A stretch of 21,890 nucleotides of DNA from Chara braunii (taxonomy: Eukaryota; Streptophyta; Charophyceae; Charales; Characeae): assembly GCA_003427395.1 (NCBI GenBank), contig BFEA01000142.1, positions 574,599 through 596,488 of the forward strand, given 5' to 3'. Below the pieces are notes generated by a model. It was not told the origin of the DNA. It did no database searches and was given only the letters and a program-made list of their open reading frames with translations. The first letter of the stretch is position 1. Every line of letters starts with the position of its first letter. A program made the translations under genes and the position numbers. Positions 8,541 through 17,925 of this stretch are shown in pieces.

Positions 8541-9605
8541 GCCGGGAACGAGCAATCTGACGAGCATTTCTCGGTAGTTGACGATTTGACAGCACTATTT
8601 GAGGCATTGTTCTCGGGAAGGTTCAGTACCCGCATTTAGTGCGCATGCTATCTCATGAATGAGGCTGCCTAGCGTACCGGACACTGATTGTGCTAGTATC
8701 TTCAGTTGCTTCGGGCGGGGAATTTCAGGCTTCGAGCGAGCTAGCTGTGGACGATAGCAGCCATAGACTACGAGGTGGATGTTGCACTTCCGGATCGGAT
8801 CATTGGCATGTCCCTCACGCCGCACCTTCGGCTCTGCTTACTGCTCGCAGAACGCCATGCTACGCATTTTTGCGATACGACCAAGATCATTTTGCAATTC
8901 GATCCTTTAGACTTGTTTAGGTGACTGCTTTATAAAACCCTCGCGCTTTTTAAGATCATGTCAATGCGAAAGGGGATGGCGGAACGTGTGGAGGCTTCTA
9001 TAGAGATCTCCGCCTTCTTCTTGCTCGCTTTCGTTGCATTGCTCGCGTTCCTGTCCTTCATTGCATTCCTCCACTACCTCCAATCTGCTCCACCTCCTTC
9101 TTCTTTTATCGCAGTAACTAAGCATGCGCGGTGAATCAGGGCCTTGCTCGCACTTCTTGTCCTCCCTTGCTTCCATTCACCGTTTGGAATTTGTTCCGCC
9201 CTCTTCTTCCTCTCTCGCGCTACCGAAGCACACGCGATGTTGCAGGGTTTACCCTCTGATGAAGTCGTGAGTTTGTGGCCAGCAGCAGAAAAGTGCTTCA
9301 GGGAATGCCAATACCCTCCTTGAGATGGTTGTAGGGCAAACGATCCCGCATTGCGTGGATCCTCCTTTGGGAATGCAATCGACACTTGTGCATTTTTTTA
9401 TGCTAAGTGTGTTCGGTTCCTTGTACAATCTCATGGACTGATAAATTGGTGGTACAGTTGCGGACAACAGTGCTTCTCGCTCATCTATTATTTCATTCGT
9501 GCTTCCTGTGTGCTACGTCTTTGTGTCTCATGGCTTTAATAATTTTTCATTAGATGATGCTTATTTCTTTCATGTGTGGAAAACGTGGAGATTGACTTTT
9601 TCTAC

Positions 9606-9612
9606 TATATAA
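9606..9612 (+). promoter_or_regulatory. Candidate TATA box, right repeat
   Basis: TATATAAGCAGAATGATGC matches the left-repeat site at 2328-2334. Conservation over several tens of bases on the downstream side makes it the best promoter candidate in the repeat, although conservation may just reflect shared descent. Confidence 0.35.
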
Positions 9613-10072
9613 GCAGAATGATGCGGTAATTGCTCTATTTTCATGCAAATTCTAGGAAATAGCCACGTCACTAATGTTCGTTTGATCCAATAAGCTTTTT
9701 GTGTACTTTGGATTGGTTTTAACATATACATAAGTGGAAAACTTGTTTGTCAATTACGTTTTTTTGAAAATACGATTGTCGAATCATTCTCCGCAGATGG
9801 CAATCAATTCTCCATGCCTTGTATGAGGTTCCTTTGAAGAATTGATTGTAGTCACGCTTGGCATTGAATTAAAAAAAAAACGATTCCGACTGTGCAACGG
9901 TAGCTGAGTAAGAGCCAAATTTATATTTGGACAAATAATGATTGCTCATTATATGCACACATGGAAAAGGATAATCACGACAAGCAAAATCGTGACTAGG
10001 AGCAGCAGTAAAAGCCTTCGATAGAGGTCGGTCATCAACAACACGTACGACAAGGCCGTTAACTCCACAACG

Positions 10073-10453
10073 ATGGTGGAGGTCCACCAAATGGCGACGA
10101 TGAAGGGAGCAAACGGTAGTGGACAGCATACGACACACCTTGCCGACATGAGTGGGGATGTGGGAGGGGGATCGGGAAAAACATTCAATTTTCCTGACTT
10201 TGAACCCCGGGATGCACCGCGACGACAGGCCCAATTGAAGATGAACCCCGACGACGACCGTCCTCTAACAGTCACAGTTGGCGACCCGTTGCCTGAAATT
10301 CCAACGTTGAGGCCTGAAGATGTTTGTGCAGCCGCTGGCAGAACACCAATGGACCAGCTGAAAAAAGAAACTTGTCCACGACGCATGCCTTCGCCGCTCC
10401 AATTATCGCGGATCCTCAAGCTCCGAGGAACCTCGCAAGGTCCCTTGCACTAG
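10073..10453 (+). CDS. Small hypothetical ORF, unknown
   Basis: This 126-codon ORF lies just beyond the right direct repeat. It has a hydrophilic, Pro/Asp/Arg-rich composition (DPLPEIPTLRPEDVCAAAG near residues 70-88) and no transmembrane segment or known motif. A competing minus-strand ORF (9949-10419) overlaps it, but its hydrophobic end reads through the complement of a repetitive AGC/AGT stretch, so I prefer the plus strand. It could be the truncated end of a larger spliced gene. There is no promoter evidence and I assign no function. Confidence 0.3.
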   Translation: MVEVHQMATMKGANGSGQHTTHLADMSGDVGGGSGKTFNFPDFEPRDAPRRQAQLKMNPDDDRPLTVTVGDPLPEIPTLRPEDVCAAAGRTPMDQLKKETCPRRMPSPLQLSRILKLRGTSQGPLH

Positions 10454-11648
10454 GGCACAAAACGGCTGGGCCTTAAGGACACTACAAGGATTCCTCGAGG
10501 AAATGTTTTCACTTTTTGTTTTCCAATTTTTTCCCCGAGGATAGGTGGAACGATCACGTTCTTATAGATTTTACATGCCCGAGTGTCTAACGAGCCCCAT
10601 TGTCTAAAACCCCTCATTTTGCTCCTAGCTTTGTTTTTTGTTTTTTTTCCCCCTATTCACACTTTTTTGAAAGCCCAGGTTGTTGTAGAGGTTGGATTTC
10701 TAGACACATGAGAGGTGCCTTCGGCACTTGGCCATGCAGTATTCCTATGGAACTACACTCCCAGGGTCCTACCTTATGCACTAAGGACCATCACCTTACA
10801 GTCTATATTACAGACGGAGGAAACCTGACCAGACAATGGTCACGGATACCGGAGTAAGTAGAGCCCTACTTACTCTATTCAGTCCTGATGGAAGCATAGA
10901 CGGATACGTACTTCAGGCGCTAGGACTATCCTTATCTCTACAGGTCCCATAGGTACGTTATTCCGGTATTGTATTGTGTTGATCCCAGCTTTTAAGCCAC
11001 CAGTACCCTCTGGTTGTCAAGGCCCGACCCTCCCGTTTACGTTGCCTATGAATCCCCCCTGGCGGCGGCCATGTGCGGTCGAGGCTGCGGCTGCGCCCTA
11101 AGCCGCTACCCTACAGCCATGAAAACAAAAAAAAACAAAAAATTCTGGGAAAAAAAAAGTGTTATGCAGAAAAATAAACTGAAGAACTTTTGCTTTGTGA
11201 CCATATCCAAAAACTTTACAAAATTGAGGGAGGACTAAGCGGGATGCCGGCGCCGTAGCGCTCTGCTCCCGCGACGCGCGTGCCATAGCGATTAGGTTTT
11301 TTGCTTGCGTGGGGCTCAACGCCATAGCCCGGTGTACACAGCACAGGGAGAGACGGTGTCTCCTCAGCTGTCGACCTAACAAGTGTCGAGCACGAGGGGA
11401 CTGGAGCCTGTCCATAGCAGTTGGGAAGAGGGGAGGTGGAGTTTAGCCAGGGCTTGTGGTAAATCTTGAAGCATCCGCGGAGGAGAGTTCTTATGTACGA
11501 ACAAGGGAACATTTCTGAACAGTTATGAAACGAAGAACGCTGAGGTGCAGCGTCCTTCCGATGGAACAAGGCTTGTGAAAAGTAGTAGGTATGGGGAAAG
11601 GAGTAGTGTCTAACACCAGTCTGAGAGATTATAGCTTATCGTAGGGGG
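10454..11648. other. Non-coding stretch between the two retroelements
   Basis: I see no convincing gene. Composition changes from T-rich (10500-10660) to mixed, then a GC-rich block at 11050-11110, an A-rich core at 11118-11225 and another GC-rich block at 11240-11290. GCCATAGC-like octamers recur irregularly at about 11249, 11281, 11321 and 11411. A segment near 10995 reads TTAAGCCACCAGTACC, close to a motif in the LINE 3' region at 21513. Confidence 0.5.
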
Positions 11649-11649
11649 G

Positions 11650-11910
11650 AGTGCAGACTAGCAGGGGGGAGGAAAGGTGAGAAGGAGAGCAAACCTGTCG
11701 AGGTGGTACAAGGCAAGTACATCTCCGTATGCACACTGGCAGCGGAGAGTAAAGGTGAGGAGGAGTGCAGACGTTTTGAGGAATACGGGTTAAGTACAAG
11801 TACATGTCTGTATGCAGAATAGCAAATGTCTGTATGCAGAATAGCAAGGGAGAGTAAAGTCGTGGGCGAGTGCAGACGTTTTGAGAAGATACGGTCCACT
11901 CGGTAGAGGA
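11650..11910 (+). repeat. Degenerate tandem repeat, about 90-bp period, with a 22-bp exact duplication
   Basis: Three diverged units share GGAGAGTAAAGGTGAG-like and GAGTGCAGACGTTTTGAG-like segments and CGTATGCA/TGTATGCAGAATAGC segments. Within the middle unit a 22-bp block starting ATGTCTGTATGC is duplicated exactly at 11804-11825 and 11826-11847. It lies upstream of LINE ORF1 and may belong to its 5' untranslated region. The apparent minus-strand ORFs reflect the repetition. Confidence 0.7.
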
Positions 11911-12220
11911 GTACACCGGAGTATTAGAAGCGGCCGCCACAGATATGATATAGTGACGAAGGGGGTGCGATGCTGTTGCTGCGGACTTATAGTAAAAAGG
12001 CGTCATTTCTGCAGTCGCGACGAGCTTCTCCAACGAAGGTTCAAACCACAAGAGGTAAAAGTCGCACATCCCAGCCTTGTCTTGTCCCGTTATCATAGTG
12101 CTGTTTCGACAAATCGCTTGAGCCTCTCTACTTGGGTGCAAGTACTTCCCACTTACTCACTATCTACTGACCTAATTCTATGAGACAGCTCTTCTGAAGT
12201 AGTGACCAGGCTCTCAGCCG
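11911..12220. other. Non-coding sequence, no feature recognised
   Basis: I see no gene or clear repeat. A box-B-like GGTTCAAACC at about 12039 has no matching A box or cloverleaf. Confidence 0.5.
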
Positions 12221-12535
12221 TATGAGAAGCTCGCGGGAAGCTCGCTGCTAGCTTGTTCTGAAAGAGGGGCTTTCAAGTGACCTAAATAGGCATTTAAGAT
12301 CTGTCTTTTGAGGGATGTTTACCCTTCCTTCTTTTTGGGTAGAGTCTCCCTCTTCGTTGCTGGTTTTCTTTCCCCTTATGAGAAGCTTGTATCTAGCTCG
12401 TTTTGAAGAAGGGCGCTTTCAAGCGCCCTGAGTGGGGACTTACGAGCCGTTCTCTTTAGGGTCGTTTAACCCTCGTTTCGTTCTGAGTAGAGCTCCCCGG
12501 TTCTTTCCTGATTTTATCTGCTGCTGATTTAGGTA
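12221..12535 (+). repeat. Two degenerate tandem units of about 156 bp upstream of LINE ORF1
   Basis: Unit 1 (12221-12376) and unit 2 (12377-about 12535) both start TATGAGAAGCT. They share TAGCT(T/C)GTT(C/T)TGAA, a GCTTTCAAG segment, a GTTTA(C/A)CC segment and G(A)GTAGAG followed by CTCC. Unit 2 contains the tight hairpin GGGCGCTTTCAAGCGCCC (about 12406-12423). L1 elements can carry tandem monomers before ORF1, and these may be such units, but promoter function is only inferred. Confidence 0.65.
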
Positions 12536-12543
12536 CTGTAATT

Positions 12544-12545
<2 letters not shown>

Positions 12546-12593
<48 letters not shown>
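12546..12593. repeat. 48-nt uninterrupted T tract
   Basis: On the minus strand this is a poly(A) stretch of the size expected for a retrotransposed tail. It could mark the 3' end of a minus-strand insertion lying to its right, or be a slippage-expanded T run within LINE 5' sequence. No target duplication was found. Confidence 0.9.
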
Positions 12594-12596
<3 letters not shown>

Positions 12597-13190
12597 GTTG
12601 CGGATTCAGGTCTGAGCTGACGGGGCAAGGCGGAAAAGAGAAATAGGTAGACTTGTTCTCTGTTTCGCAGGCACTGTCTCGAGTTGTCTATCCTCCTTTT
12701 TTGGTGAGGTACACATCTGCGGGAAGTAAGGACTCAAAGCGGCACTCCAAGGCGGCTCTGAGCCGTGGATAGTAAGCAGCAGATAGGCAGTGTTACCTTC
12801 ATTCCCTCCCAAGTCCTGGTGAGCAAGCAAGGCTTGGAACTGGGTCCATTTACTCCAGACTGTAGGTCTTAGGGCCTACTCACGCTCAGCGGCAGCTCTC
12901 ACCTGACGCGTTGGCTTCACCTTAGAGTAGGGTTACCCTAAAGTCTCATCACATGCACTAGCCATGTGCCAATGTACCTGTACTCGTGAGTTTCGAATTT
13001 CAGATTGCCACCCAACCTCAGTCTTCAATCGGGGCTTGTAAACTCATCAGGCCAGGTTCTGGGAAGGGCAAGCACCGAAAGAGGTAAATTTTGTGAGAGA
13101 CGTCGGGCGGGGAGAAAAAAAAAAAAAGAAAAAAAAAAGGGTTCAATCCGCTGGTAGCTGCACTCCGTTATTCTATTATATTGTTGAAAA
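12594..13190. other. Presumed LINE 5' leader, no gene seen
   Basis: The sequence is mixed, with an A-rich stretch at about 13115-13138 shortly before ORF1 and several short ORFs without coding character. If the LINE is full length, this is part of its 5' untranslated region. I cannot place the 5' end. Confidence 0.45.
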
Positions 13191-13790
13191 ATGAATATAC
13201 ACGACGTGGACATGGGACTCCACCTCCCTATGGAAGAGCAGAATTGCAAAGCAACTGATGGGATAGAAGATCTTAACACCCAAGGACAAACATTTCGGTG
13301 GGAGGGTTTCGTTCCCTTTTGGGTGAGGAATCCGTCCACTGTTCAGGGAAGAGAAGGGGGGCGAGGGGGCAGGGGAAGGGGCCGGGTGGGGGAAAAGGCA
13401 GTGGGAGGGAGAGGGTGGAAAACGAGCGCTGCAGGTGAAGCCTCTACCTCGGAGAGCATGGGTCGAGGAAGATGGTTTGGGGATAGGGAGGACCATATAA
13501 GTGGAGCACACGGTGGGCCGAAAGGCGGAAGGAACGGAAGGAATGGAGGAGGACAGGGGAAGGAGGGGTATGGGGTTGGAAAAGGAGGCAGACAGGGGAA
13601 CGCTGTTCCGCCAAGCCTGAATTGGTGGCCAGCTGAAGACACGTCAGATGAATCGCAGGACGAAGGGGACCAGTTAGATCAAATGGAAGCAGGGGGAGGC
13701 CGATGGTCTGCTGAATGCTCAACAAGGAGATGGGGGAGGGATAGAGAAAACAGTGGAGGAGGTGCGCAAGATGATGGAGAAGTGTTTTGA
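13191..13790 (+). pseudogene. LINE ORF1, N-terminal segment (glycine-rich)
   Basis: ATG at 13191 is the first ATG of a long open frame and follows an A-rich stretch. The first 50 residues are ordinary (start MNIHDVDMGLHLPMEEQN). Residues about 53-150 are Gly/Arg-rich with RGRGR-type repeats, typical of disordered nucleic-acid-binding tails. An acidic segment (DTSDESQDEGDQLDQMEAG) follows. The frame ends at 13790, but the real ORF1 continues in the +1 frame, which is open from about 13675. The change therefore lies between about 13675 and 13750, plausibly in the G5 run near 13691. Confidence 0.65.
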
Positions 13791-15561
13791 CAGAATGGTT
13801 ATACCTGATATGTCAAAAATTGCAAGGTTTGAAACCAAAGGGAAGGTTGTAACAATGAAGGTCCCGCCTGAAGTGGAACGAGCTCAGGTGGAATGGATGA
13901 AGGAAAACGCAGTGGTGGTGTTCTTTCAAGGGAATTTCAAGACCATCTCAACAGAGAAGAAGGAGGAGTGTATTACAAATTTCGAAGATTCAATCCTTCC
14001 CCCAAATCTGCACCACAAAGAGCGTGGCAAAGTGCACCAGGAAGGGAAAAATCTTTTGTCCTACTATCCAAGAGACAGAAAAATCGTGGAGCAGATGTTG
14101 AACATGAAAAATCATAAAGTGAAAGTTGGAGGGACAACCTACAAGATGACCTTTCGGCAATGGATGACACAGGGGGAATTGGAGTCTGTTAGAATGCTTG
14201 ACGAGGTTAGTAAGATTTGGATAATGGCACTAAGGGTCCCTTGGTTAGTTGCTCCCTGGGTCAGATCACAGCTGGAGCATGTTGTGGGGAAGCTGTCAAA
14301 ACAATACCCCCCAAAACGGTCACCGAAACTTAACAATCTAAGATTTGATATTCCGCGGGACAGACGGGACAAGGTTCCAGAGTTCCTGAAGTGGGAGTAG
14401 GAGGATGGCAAGGTCTGGTCTATTCAGGTGGTAACCCAGTACACGGACTGGTGTTCCATGTGCAGGGAGTATGGTCACACACCAGAAACCTGCCCGCGTA
14501 CGATAGAGATTAACACCACGAGACAGAGGGGTCTGCCACCGGGCTCTCGGGGGGGTAATGAGATCAGTGGCACTACTAGCCTGACGGCAGTGCACGACAG
14601 CGGGGGCCTGCACGCAGGAGCCATGTGGATGGGAAGTGAAGCAAGAGGGACTCGCGGCCAGGAGTCAGGCTTTCGTTTTATGTTTGGTAACCAGGGTGGG
14701 GAGGACCAGAGGGAGGGCGAGCAGAGAGGTGGGACTCAGGGGGGTAAAGTGGGGGAGGACAAGGGGAGGGAGTGGCGGAGGGTCTCAAGGGAGGACACTA
14801 TCCAGTCATTAAGACGGACCCGCTCACAGGGGGCCAACAAATCAGAACAAACAAAAAAGGGATTTGTGGTCAAAAGCAACTCCAGTGTCTCATTGGGGAA
14901 GGACAAAAAGGCAGACACCGGTGGTGGCATTAATACAGTAAACGGAAAATCAGAAAAGGGAGCAACTTTGTCGGGCCCCACAGAGTCCTCTGAAGGAGCC
15001 ACATCAAGTGTGCCCAGTACACAGGGAGTACCAAAGATTCAGGAAACGGGTCGGGGTTTTCCCATTGGGGTTCAGCCTCGCGGAACTCTTGCAGAAGGTG
15101 TGGCAACAGATCAGGGGAGCTCTGGTATAGCACCGGAAGTAGAGAAACCTGCACATCTCCTGTGTGATGCCGACACTGATGCAGCAGACACACTGGCAGG
15201 CTCCAATGCTGAGGAAAAATATATCAGTAAGGGGCCGCTGGAAATGAAGGGGCAGCTGGACATTGCAAGGGTGAGATTTGTACCCGCTGAACAGAATGCA
15301 GTAACAAGCAACTCTGGGGGAGCAAAAGGGGATGCCTTGGAGGCAAAAGGAAAGGAGGAAAGGGCGGGTAAAGACAGGAACTTACCTGCAGGTGATCAGG
15401 GAGGGGACACACAACAAAAAGAACAGATAAACTCCCCTCCTGCGATATTTTTCGTTGAGATTGCATCAATCGCACAAAAAATAAAAAAAAACAATAAAAG
15501 AGGCAATTATAACTCGCAGGGAGGAGGGCACAGGGTTGGTTACAGAGAAGGACCAATCTGA
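13684..15561 (+). pseudogene. LINE ORF1, central segment (DUF4283-like region and CCHC zinc knuckle)
   Basis: This is ORF1 of the LINE, an RNA chaperone/ribonucleoprotein component. The region about 13750-14430 matches the layout of plant DUF4283-type ORF1 proteins: a mixed alpha/beta segment, then a KIWIMALRVPWLVAPWVRSQ segment, which is the usual hydrophobic W-rich block. A CX2CX4HX4C knuckle follows at 14452-14493 (CSMCREYGHTPETC). A single TAG at 14398-14400 interrupts the frame just before the knuckle; CAG would fit there. After the knuckle comes about 350 residues of Gly/Glu/Lys/Ser-rich low-complexity linker. The frame is lost near the A9 run at 15483-15491 and ends at 15561. Confidence 0.8.
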
Positions 15562-15763
15562 TGTATCTGATCTTAAGATTCCCCCACCATTTAATGATAG
15601 CCACCCCGAACCCTCAGAGCAGGGGGGGAAGACCCCTGCAATGATTGATGGTCAGGGGCTAGGTACCCAGGCTCAAAAGGAGGTGTGGTTTGGATCAAAC
15701 CAGGAAAAGACAATTAGTGGGACGACAGGGGGGGGGGGCAGGGAGAGGAAAAGGAAGGGGTGA
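15536..15763 (+). pseudogene. LINE ORF1, linker segment in a shifted frame
   Basis: This frame takes over after the A9 run and continues the same hydrophilic low-complexity linker (start of the readable part EKDQSDVSDLKIPPPF). It ends at 15763 just after an 11-base G run (15728-15738), where the frame shifts again. It is not a separate gene. Confidence 0.6.
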
Positions 15764-16488
15764 TACGGGATCAAAAAAAGGGGGGCAGAATAGGGGCCCT
15801 AGAGAAAGACACCCCCTCCCCTGACTCTCATACACACACACCAACCCAGGGTCTGGGCTTGCAACCAGGACTTGATGCTCTGCAGGATGAGCACACGAGG
15901 GAAAACGCCCTTTGGCAAGAGGTTGACCTAGAGAGTTCTTTGCAGTTTGAGGAATCGGAAGATTCTTTGGACGAAGGGAGACCAACAAAGGAGAAGAGGG
16001 GGCGCACTGCCTCGCCTGGAAAATCAAAAAGGAAAAAAGTCACTAGAGCGGCCAAGAAAACCCAAAATTTGAGCAACAAGAGCGCTGGGACTAAATACTT
16101 GGTCCCCCTAATTTGTAGAAAGACACAAGAGGGCATTGTGTTTTTAACCTACAGTATGGGGACTAACATTAAGTTCATGACTCCCTGTGTGGCAGAAGGA
16201 AGCCTCTCACAGGCGGCAATGATGGTTGAAGTGAAAAATTACTTAGAAATGAACGCCCCGGTGAGAGCCGTGTCAGGCATTGGGAACAGGAGGGTGGTCA
16301 GAACAGGAAAGAATGGAAATAAAGTGCAATTGACCATCGCGGTCTTTGATGTGCGCCCAAGCGACAAAGACCTAGATCTGATGGCAAAGACAAGGGGGGT
16401 CTGGTGTCCCTTAGATTGGGTGAGGGATGAAAATGAGCTGCATGCCAATATGGTTTATAAACGGAGGGGATATCGGGTGATGTGCTGA
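15760..16488 (+). pseudogene. LINE ORF1, C-terminal segment with unrecognised domain
   Basis: It begins with an acidic then basic linker (KRGRTASPGKSKRKKVTRAA, a possible nuclear-localisation signal). From about 16090 a globular domain of roughly 130 residues follows. It contains KYLVPLICRKTQEGIVFLTY, AMMVEVKNYLEMNAPVRAVS, VQLTIAVFDVRPSDKDLDLM and ends WVRDENELHANMVYKRRGYR. I do not recognise this domain. Its place between the knuckle linker and ORF2 suggests an additional ORF1 module, perhaps for RNA or protein binding. The frame ends at 16488. Confidence 0.65.
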
Positions 16489-16757
16489 TAGATTTTAATC
16501 AGCAACTCATGGCGGACTGCAACCTGTTCTCTAATTTTTTTGACAGACTGCTCTCTCTTTCCTGGCAAGGGAAGGGTAATGAGACAGACATTGCGCAGGA
16601 TAGGAAGAGAAAATCGAGCCTCACTTTGACACAGCTAAAGCCAGTTGCTCCCACATCAGTGACCGTGTCTGAGGGAGAGACCATCTCCATGTTTCCCCCA
16701 CCAGACATTTCCCTGATCCAAGATGCAGGGTTGGTTTCCTCAAATGAACAAGATTAG
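16461..16757 (+). pseudogene. Short ORF bridging ORF1 and ORF2, likely true ORF1 C-terminus
   Basis: The frame opens after TAA at 16458, overlaps the end of the previous segment and runs to TAG at 16755. It reads DFNQQLMADCNLFSNFFDRL and ends ISLIQDAGLVSSNEQD, with normal protein composition. A one-base slip in GGGG (16466-16469) would join it to the preceding ORF1 frame. Its stop would then overlap the ORF2 ATG at 16744 in ATGAACAAGATTAG, an arrangement suited to termination-reinitiation. Confidence 0.45.
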
Positions 16758-17907
16758 GGTGGTTTCTTGGAATGTACGGGGCCTGGGGGACTCAAATGAT
16801 CGACATAAGTGGGCCAGGTTGAAGACATGGGTCCACCAACATAGGGCCCATGTAATACTTCTCCAGGAATCTAAACTTGATGAGGAAAAAATTATGGACA
16901 AACAATGGAAATGGCAGGGGCCTCAGTTTTGGGCCCCGTCAGAAGGCACTAAAGGAGGCACAGCCATTCTTTTCCACATGGACCTCCAAGTGTCAATCAT
17001 GGAAGACTTCTCAGATTCCCTGGGTAGATGGGTATGGGTTACAGCGGAGATTGATGGTACGGAATGGACCTTTGCCTCCAAATACGCCCCGGTGGATAGG
17101 AGGGAAAAAATCCATTTCCTTGAGATTCTACCCAAAGTTCTACCGGTCTCCCCGAACTTTGTGGTAGGGGGGGATTGGAACATGATTCAGGACCCTGTCC
17201 TGGACTCCTCAACCTTGGATGGGATCCGTAACGATTCACTGGCCTTGGGGGAGTTTATTGAAGCTATGGATTTAGCGGATCCATTTCGCCTCCTCCACCC
17301 CTTGGGGAGGAAGTATACCTGGGTTTCACACAACCCCAGGAGGGACGGATCATATACAAGATTGAGATTGGATTTTTTCCTCCTGAGAAACAAACCTTTA
17401 GAGTGGGCTATGGAGGTGAGTATGCCATTCGACTCCTTGTCCGATCACAGGCCAGTGCTTGTTGTATTTGTCCCTGATAGACACATTGTCAGAGGAAGAG
17501 GTTTTTACAAATTAAACACAGAACTTCTAAATGATGACGATTTGGTCACCTCGATTAGAAAATCCTTAATTAAGCTAAGACAAATGAGGCATTGCTATGA
17601 CTCTGAGTTGGATTGGTTGGAAGCCGCTAATCGTCTGGCGGCCACCAACCTAAGTTTCACATCCAGGGCAAAAGCCTATCTCTCTCGCAAAGCCGAGGAA
17701 GAATGTCTCCAACAAATTGAATGGGCAGAGTTGAATTTGGAGGGTGATCCTAGGTTCTTTCAGTATTGGTTCTCCCAAAGAAACTTTTGGATTGACAAAT
17801 TAGAAAGCATGCAAATTGAAAAGGAAAAGATGTGGGCAGAAAGGGCCAAGATAAAATGGATGGATGTTGGGGATAGATTGACCAAAGAGAATTTTTGTAG
17901 GCTCTGA
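16723..17907 (+). pseudogene. LINE ORF2, endonuclease domain (APE-type EEP)
   Basis: ORF2 nicks target DNA and starts target-primed reverse transcription. Motifs in order are SWNVRGLG (metal-binding Asn), LLQESKLD (catalytic Glu), a KYAPVD segment, GGDWNMI (Asp/Asn), TRLRLDFFLL and SDHRPV (catalytic Asp-His), about residues 14-250. All key residues of the exonuclease-endonuclease-phosphatase fold are present. The ATG at 16744 fits better as the start than the one at 16723, since the protein normally begins just before the SWN motif. A Lys/Glu-rich connector follows. An in-frame TGA at 17905-17907 ends this part, after which the same frame continues. Confidence 0.9.
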
Positions 17908-17925
17908 GCAAAAAAAGGGTCTTCT

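Larger units (their letters stand above)
835..9950 (+). mobile_element. Putative repeat-flanked retroelement with Penelope-like/uncharacterised RT (degenerate)
   Basis: Two direct repeats (about 835-2673 and 8107-9950) bound an interior of about 5.4 kb. The interior has exon-like ORFs and a decayed reverse transcriptase whose stop codon ends about 18 bp before the right repeat. There is no sign of the protease, RNase H or integrase of Gypsy or Copia elements, and the RT is of the GIPMG/YIDD type. Penelope-like elements are known for LTR-like repeats and for retaining introns, so this is the family I favour. No GIY-YIG endonuclease is visible, repeat ends are fuzzy, and I find no target-site duplication. 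The alternative is a segmental duplication around an unrelated RT relic. Confidence 0.55.
8107..9950 (+). repeat. Right copy of the 1.84-kb direct repeat (LTR-like)
   Basis: It is the same-orientation homologue of 835-2673. It begins near ACAAGGTACTCGCC, just after the RT stop codon, and ends near ACAAATAATGATTGCTCATT. It lacks the extra 53-bp block of the left copy and is complete where the left copy has an N. The two copies differ most in the pyrimidine tracts and around 8811-8960, where the right copy has CCCTCACGCCGCACCTTCGG. Small ORFs on both strands overlap without a conserved reading frame, so no gene is called. Confidence 0.85.

Noticed and set aside
9949-10419. Minus-strand ORF with a hydrophobic, Leu-rich end
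   Set aside because: It is antisense to a more protein-like plus-strand ORF; the Leu run comes from an AGC/AGT-rich stretch.
13176-13725. Pro-rich minus-strand ORFs opposite LINE ORF1
   Set aside because: They are antisense to the Gly/Arg-rich ORF1 N-terminus, which gives Pro-rich peptides by composition.
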